Below are positions 15,068 through 19,147 of a stretch of DNA of 21,697 nucleotides, one piece after another. Positions within the stretch are counted from its first letter, which is position 1. Every line of letters starts with the position of its first letter. This DNA comes from a virus. The DNA lies in the IMG/VR virus record IMGVR_UViG_3300045825_000118, positions 1 to 21,697 of that record. One strand, given 5' to 3'. The notes under the pieces are model-generated. The model did not search any database. It saw only the letters and a list, made by a program, of their open reading frames with translations, and was not told where the DNA came from. A program made the position numbers and the translations under genes.

Positions 15068-15511
15068 TTAATTTCCACTTAAATATTTTTGATATTCGAT
15101 CATAGCCTTCAATGAATAATCTCTACTCTTGATAGAATTAAGTATATATTCAAGTCCAGTGACAGAGGTTTTATATTCTTCAACTATTCTCTTCAAATTA
15201 ATCAATATAGGATCAATTTCAAATTGATGTTGAACCTCTGTGTTAGACATCTTTAATCCTTGAAATTGAGGCCAATCATTATCAATTAATTCTTGCTGTG
15301 TAAGTTCACCACGATAATATCGTTTACGCAAATATCCCATCTTATTTTTCTTAGCATCAGTATTAGCTAACTTTTGTTTGAAGAAAATAAAATACTCCAA
15401 ATACTTGGCATGTAACATAGGAACTCTAATTAATTCTGATGAAAGTTTAGATTCATCAATTACAACATCTACTTTCCAGTGTTCTAAAACATCGTTTATT
15501 GTAAGTTGCAT
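15068..15511 (-). CDS. uvsY: recombination mediator UvsY
   Basis: This gene encodes 147 residues; T4 UvsY has 137. The layout is the same: INDVLEHWKVDVVIDESKL matches T4 LEDLQEELKKDVFIDSTKL, the middle is KKNKMGYLRKRYYRGELTQQE, and the C-terminal ILNSIKSRDYSLKAMIEYQKYLSG matches T4 ALDAIKSRGFAIKHIQDMRAFEAG. UvsY helps load UvsX recombinase onto single-stranded DNA coated with gp32. It is the first gene of the long minus-strand operon behind the perfect promoter at 15542-15570. No strong Shine-Dalgarno precedes its ATG. Confidence 0.88.
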   Translation of the reverse strand: MQLTINDVLEHWKVDVVIDESKLSSELIRVPMLHAKYLEYFIFFKQKLANTDAKKNKMGYLRKRYYRGELTQQELIDNDWPQFQGLKMSNTEVQHQFEIDPILINLKRIVEEYKTSVTGLEYILNSIKSRDYSLKAMIEYQKYLSGN

Positions 15512-15541
15512 GATTATTTGAAATATAGTTGATTATAGATG

Positions 15542-15570
15542 ATTATAGAATATATCTAACATAATGTCAA
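15542..15570 (-). promoter_or_regulatory. perfect-consensus sigma70 promoter for the uvsY operon
   Basis: TTGACA (15565-15570), exactly 17 bases, then TATAAT (15542-15547) on the minus strand is a full match to the sigma70 consensus at optimal spacing. A second TATAATC lies 10 bases further, from a tandem repeat of GATTATAGA. The start codon of uvsY is 31 bases from the -10 box. Confidence 0.92.
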
Positions 15571-15587
15571 AAATGTGTCAACTAAAT

Positions 15588-15616
15588 TTGACATCATACG
15601 TTAATGATAATATAAT
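15588..15616 (+). promoter_or_regulatory. perfect-consensus sigma70 promoter, plus strand
   Basis: TTGACA (15588-15593), 17 bases, then TATAAT (15611-15616) is again a full consensus match, firing away from the uvsY promoter. The two -35 boxes are 17 bases apart. It would transcribe the 61-residue gene and possibly the structured region after it. Confidence 0.9.
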
Positions 15617-15617
15617 A

Positions 15618-15625
15618 TATAAATA
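15618..15625 (+). promoter_or_regulatory. T4-type late promoter TATAAATA, plus strand
   Basis: The exact T4 late consensus TATAAATA is followed by GTTAAAC. It sits one base after the sigma70 -10 box and 25 bases before the ATG at 15650, so this gene can be read both early and late. The extended form ATAAATAGT is shared with the late promoters at 16991 and 21661. Confidence 0.85.
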
Positions 15626-15649
15626 GTTAAACATATTGAGAATGATATT

Positions 15650-15835
15650 ATGGCATTTAAGAGATTAACAAGAAGTCAACGTAAAAGAGAAAATTCTAAA
15701 CCATACGAAATGCAAGTTGAACATAGAGAAGAATTGTATAAAAAAGCTGAACGTTTGGTACAATTAAATACAGCTTTTACAATGTTTGACGCATTAGAAT
15801 TTATCCATTCCACAAGGGACAGATTAAAACAATAA
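15650..15835 (+). CDS. small basic hypothetical protein, 61 residues
   Basis: It starts MAFKRLTRSQRKRENSKPYE, then is mostly helical (REELYKKAERLVQLNTAF) and ends STRDRLKQ. The highly basic N-terminus suggests nucleic-acid binding, as an inference. I do not recognise it. The ribosome site is weak (TTGAGA). It is the only gene between the divergent early/late promoters and the non-coding region, so it may be co-transcribed with the RNA. Confidence 0.65.
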   Translation: MAFKRLTRSQRKRENSKPYEMQVEHREELYKKAERLVQLNTAFTMFDALEFIHSTRDRLKQ

Positions 15836-15838
15836 ATA
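15831..15838 (+). promoter_or_regulatory. possible late promoter before the structured region
   Basis: AATAAATA at the end of the 61-residue gene matches 7 of 8 bases of the late promoter TATAAATA and has the same first base as the one at 16991. Transcription would begin near 15845, just before the first helix of the structured region. It lacks the GTnTTA extension, so this is weaker than the others. Confidence 0.4.
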
Positions 15839-16171
15839 AGATTACCAATGAACAAAGTAGAGAGTTAAATCCGTTGGGGATTCTACTGTGAGTTTGATAA
15901 TATCACTTACACCAAATCGTTAAGCTAACACGATAGAGCATCAGTCCTAAGACCTTCCTTTCAGACTTTGCAGAGTTTATCTCCCCTGTCATTTATACAG
16001 TTCTCCAGGCAAGACCGTCTATAAATCGTAATTATTGTTGTAAACAACACGCCAGAGCCTTAGAAGCCAACTGCGTTAACGTGGGGGAGGCTGTAATATT
16101 CTTTATTGATTTTGATTATATAATGATTAATTAATCGTATACTCTACTGAGAATAAATTAAATCAAAAATT

Positions 16172-16261
16172 AAGTGGGAATGTGCAACAGTCTTTTCGTT
16201 GCAACATTAGTTCCGAAGGAACGATTTAATATAATATTAGGTGAGAATTAAATATCCACTT
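16172..16261 (+). other. four-way RNA junction within the candidate ncRNA
   Basis: The closing helix AAGTGG (16172-16177)/CCACTT (16256-16261) encloses three hairpins. They are AATGT-GCAAC/GTTGC-A-ACATT (16179-16208, one bulged A), GTTCC-GAA-GGAAC (16210-16222) and ATTTAAT/ATTAAAT (16224-16253). Linkers are only one or two bases. About 28 pairs form in 90 bases with a compact tRNA-like cloverleaf layout, but the arms do not match tRNA lengths or loops. Confidence 0.7.
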
Positions 16262-16322
16262 CACAAATAATCAATATAAGTTAGTATATAAATCGCATAA
16301 GCGTATGCTAATACTTTAGATA

Positions 16323-16379
16323 GTTGTAGCTAAAAAAGCAGCTACAACATCTCCGAGAGAAACAAAAAGCGTTTCTCTC
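16323..16379. other. pair of matching hairpins between converging units
   Basis: GTTGTAGCT-AAAAAAGC-AGCTACAAC (16323-16348) and GAGAGAAAC-AAAAAGC-GTTTCTCTC (16355-16379) are perfect 9-base stems with nearly identical loops. They lie between the plus-strand structured region and the 3' end of the minus-strand tube gene. No U run follows on either strand, so they are not standard intrinsic terminators; protective 3' hairpins or part of the RNA fold fit better. Confidence 0.7.
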
Positions 16380-16429
16380 TACAATATTATCAATTCTTCA
16401 CAATGTAAATTAACTACTTCAGTTTAAGT

Positions 16430-16966
16430 CTACAGATAATCAGAATCTACTGTTTTGAAGTCACCTTCATAAGTTAGATAATCATAATTAAAGGATACAT
16501 TAGCAAGTACATATTGAAACTTTTCTACAGTAGAGTCTAAATCATATCCAGATAAAGATGTAGGCCATGCACCATAGAATCTAATAAATGGTTTATTATC
16601 TATCATTAATACTACATCAGCTTCTTTATCTACACTTGATCCATTAACGGTCATAGACTTCATCCAATTAAAAATAGATGCCCAATTTCTTGAATATTTG
16701 TCTACCATAAATGTAACAATAAACGGCTCAAATAAAAGTTTCTCACCAATGCCGTTATAATCTATGACCCTTGTATTAATGTTTACTTGATGTACATTAA
16801 TGGTTGGTAAAGTAAGTTTTTGCAGAAAGAAGGATACATCATCTAGTCCAGGAATAATTAACGAAAATTTATTGTTAGCTAATCCATCAAACGTCAGGAA
16901 TTCTCCATTAGTCATTGATGCTTCACCTACATATTTTGTATCAACTAAATTAACGACTGTCATCAT
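16430..16966 (-). CDS. gp19-like tail tube family protein
   Basis: This 178-residue protein has the tube-protein pattern FSLIIPGLDDVSFFLQKLTLPTI near the N-terminus (T4 gp19: LFQVEISYLG, then CKATALPAG). The centre is FIVTFMVDKYSRNWASIFNWMKSM (T4: WTVTVMNDEAHDARQKFVDW). The C-terminal FYGAWPTSLSGYDLDSTVEKFQYVLANVSFNYDYL matches T4 GLWPTNVGELQLD, then FEVTLALDYWE. Such proteins form the inner tail tube or tube-baseplate adaptors. In T4 gene 19 lies before genes 20-23; here the gene is after gp23, so it may be a second tube-like paralogue. AAAGGA precedes the start; M1 or M2 could be used. A late promoter is at 16991. Confidence 0.8.
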   Translation of the reverse strand: MMTVVNLVDTKYVGEASMTNGEFLTFDGLANNKFSLIIPGLDDVSFFLQKLTLPTINVHQVNINTRVIDYNGIGEKLLFEPFIVTFMVDKYSRNWASIFNWMKSMTVNGSSVDKEADVVLMIDNKPFIRFYGAWPTSLSGYDLDSTVEKFQYVLANVSFNYDYLTYEGDFKTVDSDYL

Positions 16967-16990
16967 TTATTCCTTTATAAACATTAACAC

Positions 16991-16998
16991 TATTTATT
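16991..16998 (-). promoter_or_regulatory. late promoter for the gp19-like gene
   Basis: The minus strand reads AATAAATAGTGTTAATG, 25 bases before the start codon at 16966. The extension GTGTTA matches GTATTA at the gp22 late promoter, and position relative to the start is the same. Confidence 0.75.
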
Positions 16999-17011
16999 TT
17001 AAAAATAGTTG

Positions 17012-17039
17012 TTGACTTCTTTATCAGCTAGTATATAAT
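17012..17039 (+). promoter_or_regulatory. sigma70-type promoter, module copy 1
   Basis: TTGACT (17012-17017), 16 bases, then TATAAT (17034-17039). The downstream box CACATTCGCTG is shared with the KTSC-gene promoter. It drives the 97-residue gene starting at 17074; an ATG at 17038 is within the -10 box and cannot be the start. Confidence 0.88.
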
Positions 17040-17073
17040 GCACACATTCGCTGAACATTTAAGGAGAAATAAA

Positions 17074-17367
17074 ATGGCAAAGATCACTAAAGCAACAGTT
17101 AAGTCTTTCATTAAAAAAAATCGTGCTAACTTGTTGATCTCATGTAAGTCACAATTCGATGGAATGTCTGATATGGTTAAATCTATTAAAGATCAGTCAT
17201 TTAGTAAAGCACTTGATGATGGTATGGTAAATCATACGCTCGGTATTGCCGGTGCATGGTTTGTTGGTAATTCTCGTGATTGGTTTGTTCATTACGAAAC
17301 TGATACACTGATCGGCATTGACGTGTATAATTCTTGTGGTTCTTTTACTCTAGCAATCAACAAATAA
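17074..17367 (+). CDS. conserved phage hypothetical protein, 97 residues
   Basis: The start at 17074 (MAKITKATVKSFIKKNRANL) is fixed by AAGGAG 7 bases upstream. Other landmarks are SQFDGMSDMVKSIKDQSF, NHTLGIAGAWFVGNSRDWF and GIDVYNSCGSFTLAI. The pattern KSF..KN...L......FDGM, LGI.G.W.VG.SRD and N.CGSF is one I associate with small proteins widespread in phages and prophages. No function is established. It is the first gene of the accessory cassette and overlaps the next gene by one base. Confidence 0.88.
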   Translation: MAKITKATVKSFIKKNRANLLISCKSQFDGMSDMVKSIKDQSFSKALDDGMVNHTLGIAGAWFVGNSRDWFVHYETDTLIGIDVYNSCGSFTLAINK

Positions 17368-17486
17368 TGTCAAAACCACATAGCTTTACCAGAAAAATAT
17401 TACATTGGTGGTATTGTGCCCATTGTGGTATGATACTTCTTAAAAATGATGTTAGTATTTCTAAAAGCAGAAAACATTGTGAATAA
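17367..17486 (+). CDS. small zinc-ribbon-like protein, 39 residues
   Basis: This short frame starts MSKPHSFTRKILHWWYCAHC. Its ATG overlaps the previous stop in the form TAATG, so translation is coupled. A CAHC knuckle at residues 17-20 and a terminal HC (residues 37-38) give four likely zinc ligands around the stretch GMILLKNDVSIS. It resembles tiny zinc-binding proteins frequent in phage accessory regions; its role is unknown. Confidence 0.7.
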   Translation: MSKPHSFTRKILHWWYCAHCGMILLKNDVSISKSRKHCE

Positions 17487-17505
17487 AATGAAATTGTTTG
17501 CAGCA

Positions 17506-17587
17506 TATAAACATTAACACTATTTATTTTAAAAATAGTTGTTGACTTCTTTATCAGCTAGTATATAATACACACATTCGCTGAACA
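17506..17587. repeat. 82-base direct repeat, copy 2 (two-way promoter module)
   Basis: Second copy of 16976-17057, 530 bases downstream, with a single difference. Recombination between the copies would delete exactly one module plus the 97- and 39-residue genes. Its minus-strand late promoter (17521-17528) faces back into those genes, so it would make antisense RNA late in infection. Confidence 0.95.
17542..17569 (+). promoter_or_regulatory. sigma70-type promoter, module copy 2
   Basis: TTGACT (17542-17547), 16 bases, then TATAAT (17564-17569), followed by the same CACATTCGCTG box. It would drive the small genes from 17614 onward, independently of copy 1. Confidence 0.85.
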
Positions 17588-17613
17588 AACACTTTAAGGA
17601 GCGAGGAGAAACC

Positions 17614-17727
17614 ATGAACAAAAGCACCGAACCTGTCCCGCCGCCGCCCGTGCGACTCGAACGGCAGGTTAGGTATTTTAACAATAAAGAGGTGAATGAT
17701 GAAATGTCCAAACACAAAAGAAGATAA
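17614..17727 (+). CDS. short proline-containing protein, 37 residues
   Basis: The frame MNKSTEPVPPPPVRLERQVR, ending MSKHKRR, has a good ribosome site (GAGGAG, 5 bases before the ATG) and is the first frame after promoter copy 2. The first 55 bases are GC-rich, while the rest is AT-rich like the phage, so this may be a recombination junction. The last 29 bases overlap the next gene in another frame. I do not recognise it. Confidence 0.5.
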   Translation: MNKSTEPVPPPPVRLERQVRYFNNKEVNDEMSKHKRR

Positions 17728-17869
17728 TGATTGTGATGACCTTGAGGAATTTAGGATAAACGGACTAGATAACTATGCATCAAATGGCGATGCTGAAATC
17801 TATGTAGGGCGTATGGGGGTTATGTGCTGCCCTACATGCCAATATATAGATATTCCGTATTTTGTTTAA
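17699..17869 (+). CDS. small Cys-rich protein, 56 residues
   Basis: The frame starts MKCPNTKEDNDCDDLEEF and ends GVMCCPTCQYIDIPYFV. AAAGAGG lies 6 bases upstream. Cysteines at 3, 12, 43, 44 and 47 suggest a zinc-ribbon-type fold. Such proteins are common in phage accessory cassettes; no function can be given. Confidence 0.65.
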   Translation: MKCPNTKEDNDCDDLEEFRINGLDNYASNGDAEIYVGRMGVMCCPTCQYIDIPYFV

Positions 17870-17882
17870 GAAAGGGTTAATG

Positions 17883-17918
17883 ATGAGTAAATCACGTGGA
17901 GCATTTGAGGAGTACTAA
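17883..17918 (+). pseudogene. 11-residue frame, possible remnant of a longer gene
   Basis: The frame reads MSKSRGAFEEY and stops. It has a good ribosome site (AAAGGG, 6-7 bases upstream). It contains the Shine-Dalgarno of the next gene and ends one base before its ATG. The start resembles the SR.AFE.W opening I associate with longer phage proteins, so it may be what remains after a deletion; it could equally act as a leader peptide. Confidence 0.3.
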
Positions 17919-17919
17919 A

Positions 17920-18276
17920 ATGAGTGAAATTAATACAATCAAAATTAATGAAGTTGAATATGTTCGTGCGGATTCTATACCACCATCAACAATTAAGCCA
18001 ATTTACGATGGAGAATTTCAGCCTTTTGAAATCGGCGCTGTTTACTTCATTCGCACGGTTACGATGATTGACACAGGGCGCGTTATCGCTGCTTGCAAGC
18101 AATGGGTTGTTTTGGAAGATGCGGCATGGATTGCCAATACTGGACGATTTGCTGACGCGCTTAAAAAATGTACTTTTGGCGAAGTCGAGCCGTTCCCTGA
18201 TGGTCAAGTCGTGATTAGCACCGGGTCAATTGTTGATTTTGTGAAAATTAAAAACGTTCAACGGAGCCAAAAATGA
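17920..18276 (+). CDS. conserved phage hypothetical protein, 118 residues
   Basis: The start at 17920 (MSEINTIKINEVEYVRADSI) is set by GAGGAG 7 bases upstream; an in-frame GTG at 17896 lies before this site. Landmarks are YFIRTVTMIDTGRVIAA, VLEDAAWIANTGRFADALK and EVEPFPDGQVVISTGSIVD. That pattern is familiar from many unrelated phages and prophages, with no known function. Its GC content rises towards the 3' end, in contrast with the phage core. It overlaps the next gene by 4 bases (ATGA). Confidence 0.9.
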   Translation: MSEINTIKINEVEYVRADSIPPSTIKPIYDGEFQPFEIGAVYFIRTVTMIDTGRVIAACKQWVVLEDAAWIANTGRFADALKKCTFGEVEPFPDGQVVISTGSIVDFVKIKNVQRSQK

Positions 18277-18488
18277 ACGCAGCGATAATGTTGGCTGGTT
18301 CTAAGTTGTCGCGGTCGCGGTCGTGGTCGGGTTCGCGGTCGGCGGTGTCGCGGTCGGGTTCAGGTTCGTGGTCGTTGGCGCGTTCGTGGTCTGGTTCGTG
18401 GTCGGGTTCGTTGTCGCGGTCGCGTTCGGGTTCGTGGTCTGGTTCGGGTTCGTGGTCGGGTTCGAATTCGGGGTCGTGGTCTATTTAA
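18273..18488 (+). CDS. Ser-alternating repeat protein (SR/SW/SG), 71 residues
   Basis: After MNAAIMLAGSKL, nearly every second residue is Ser, alternating with Arg, Trp or Gly, for example SRSRSWSGSRS and SGSWSGSGSWSGS. Ser is almost always TCG, alternating with CGG, TGG or GGT, so the DNA is a GC-rich repeat of the type TCGNGG. The ATG overlaps the previous stop (ATGA), which supports real translation. Similar dipeptide-repeat proteins occur in other phages; the role is unknown and the chain is probably disordered. Another open frame over the same repeat is a by-product of the missing stop codons. Confidence 0.65.
   Translation: MNAAIMLAGSKLSRSRSWSGSRSAVSRSGSGSWSLARSWSGSWSGSLSRSRSGSWSGSGSWSGSNSGSWSI
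18303..18485. repeat. GC-rich TCGNGG-type low-complexity tract
   Basis: About 180 bases built from TCG alternating with CGG, TGG, GGT and rare variants. Composition is far from the AT-rich phage around it. It is prone to slippage in 6-base steps that keep the frame. Confidence 0.9.
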
Positions 18489-18506
18489 CAGCAAAGGGGG
18501 AATGAG

Positions 18507-18536
18507 ATGATAGCACCTTTAAGAAGGGGTGGATGA
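18507..18536 (+). other. 9-residue frame with strong ribosome site
   Basis: AAAGGGGG lies 6 bases before an ATG coding MIAPLRRGG and a stop that overlaps the next ATG (TGATG). It may be a leader peptide coupling translation of the 63-residue gene, or a truncated gene start. Confidence 0.3.
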
Positions 18537-18727
18537 TGAACGATCAAATAGATTATGTACAGTTTGAACTTGCTATGAAAAAGATAGCCGAGTTGGAATC
18601 AGAACTCGCATCACTCCGCACCCATCTTGCGAAAGCACAGTCACAAGTGGCGGTGTTGCGGAATGATTTGATATGCGGGATAACAATATTGACTGGATTG
18701 AATATAGTCTGGGCAGACAAGTCCTAA
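18536..18727 (+). CDS. coiled-coil hypothetical protein, 63 residues
   Basis: MNDQIDYVQFELAMKKIAEL leads into a heptad-like coiled coil (ELESELASLRTHLAKAQSQV), then a more hydrophobic end (ICGITILTGLNIVW). The second of two adjacent ATGs is preferred because AAGGGG lies 6 bases before it. It is the last plus-strand gene of the cassette. I do not recognise it. Confidence 0.6.
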   Translation: MNDQIDYVQFELAMKKIAELESELASLRTHLAKAQSQVAVLRNDLICGITILTGLNIVWADKS

Positions 18728-18786
18728 AACGTGGGGCGCTAGCCTGCCCATCGGCACGTTGTCGATCAGTCACATCGCAAAGCGCC

Positions 18787-18984
18787 TCATGCTGGCGCAG
18801 TCCTATAGGAGATTGTTTTCTCTGTCAGCGGCGTAAATACCGCCTTCATCATCGTTCCGTTGGCAAAAATACATTGCGTGTCGTGTGTCTCGCAAAGATC
18901 GTCAAGCACATCAGCGGTCAGCGACCCCGTGCATCCATTCGGTTGCGAACTCATAAACCTCATAATCCGTTCAGATTCTCTCAT
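18787..18984 (-). CDS. small hypothetical protein, 65 residues, GC-rich
   Basis: MRESERIMRFMSSQPNGCTG opens the frame, and AAGGAAGG lies 6 bases before the ATG, which favours this strand over a plus-strand frame across the same bases. The N-terminus, RIMRFMSSQPNGCTGSLTADVLDDL, could be the first helices of a winged-helix domain, but this is speculative. GC content is high. No clear promoter is visible in the gap 18985-19093, which holds only a 6-base inverted repeat (TATATC-GACA-GATATA, 19038-19053). Confidence 0.5.
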   Translation of the reverse strand: MRESERIMRFMSSQPNGCTGSLTADVLDDLCETHDTQCIFANGTMMKAVFTPLTEKTISYRTAPA

Positions 18985-19093
18985 GTTAATCCTTCCTTAT
19001 GATGTTAGAGCAGAGTGGTAGGTTATGTTTGATAATGTATATCGACAGATATATGATTGTGGTACTCTTACTTTTATATTAAAGTGATATACG

Positions 19094-19126
19094 AAAAAAA
19101 GACCTAGATTTTACTCTAGGTCTTTT
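19094..19126 (-). terminator. strong terminator after gp23
   Basis: A 12-base perfect stem, AAAAGACCTAGA (19097-19108) and TCTAGGTCTTTT (19115-19126), with a 6-base loop. On the minus strand the run of seven T (19094-19100) ends the gp22-gp23 transcript. The plus strand also ends the stem in TTTT, so it may stop cassette transcripts as well. Confidence 0.9.
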
Positions 19127-19147
19127 CAATTACAACGTTACGTTTTC

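Larger units (their letters stand above)
15845..16380 (+). ncRNA. candidate large structured non-coding RNA
   Basis: About 540 bases without a credible reading frame but full of complementary arms. Seen directly: AATCC/GGATT (15868/15878); GTGAGT/ACTTAC plus GAT/ATC (15888-15910); GTTA/TAAC within ATC/GAT (15916-15934); CTGT/ACAG (15986/15997); GTTG/CAAC (16037/16045); AGCCT/AGGCT (16056/16088). A possible 7-base closing helix is AGTAGAG (15856)/CTCTACT (16142). Next comes a four-way junction (16172-16261), then a two-part hairpin AGTAT, GCATA/TATGC, ATACT (16283-16315). Two 9-base hairpins follow (16323-16348 and 16355-16379). The GTGAGT/ACTTAC helix needs a G-U pair that works only in plus-strand RNA. 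A late promoter and an early promoter read into the region. Size and multi-helix layout recall large phage RNAs such as GOLLD and ROOL, but I cannot show homology. A replication origin is an alternative. Confidence 0.6.
16976..17057. repeat. 82-base direct repeat, copy 1 (two-way promoter module)
   Basis: This copy is identical to 17506-17587 except for one base (G at 17040, A at 17570). It holds a minus-strand late promoter (16991-16998), a 7-base inverted repeat ACTATTT/AAATAGT (16990-17010) and a plus-strand sigma70 promoter (17012-17039). Here it works both ways: late for the tube gene, early for the plus-strand cassette. Confidence 0.95.

Noticed and set aside
16172-16261. Four-way junction considered as a tRNA
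   Set aside because: The closing stem is 6 pairs, no T-loop or D-loop signature is present, and the third arm is A/T-only with a 16-base loop.
15845-16380. Hammerhead ribozyme or group I intron in the gene-free stretch
   Set aside because: On the minus strand CTGATGC lacks the hammerhead CTGANGA and paired GAAA. No recognisable group I core elements were found, and neither flanking gene is interrupted.
18440-18475. GGTTCGAATTC resembling a tRNA T-loop
   Set aside because: It lies within the TCG-alternating repeat and no acceptor, D or anticodon arm can be built around it.
18323-18505. Second long plus-strand frame (Val/Gly/Phe-rich) over the repeat
   Set aside because: The repeat lacks stop codons in this frame too; the Ser-alternating frame has the ATGA overlap with the upstream gene and is the better choice.
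18787-18984. 65-residue protein as a winged-helix regulator
   Set aside because: Only a short N-terminal resemblance; no recognition helix or wing can be pointed to, so it is listed as hypothetical.
18673-19002. Plus-strand frame of 109 codons across the GC-rich segment
   Set aside because: It overlaps the 63-residue gene, has no good ribosome site and a Cys/Arg/Ser-rich random-looking composition. The minus-strand frame over the same bases has AAGGAAGG before its ATG.
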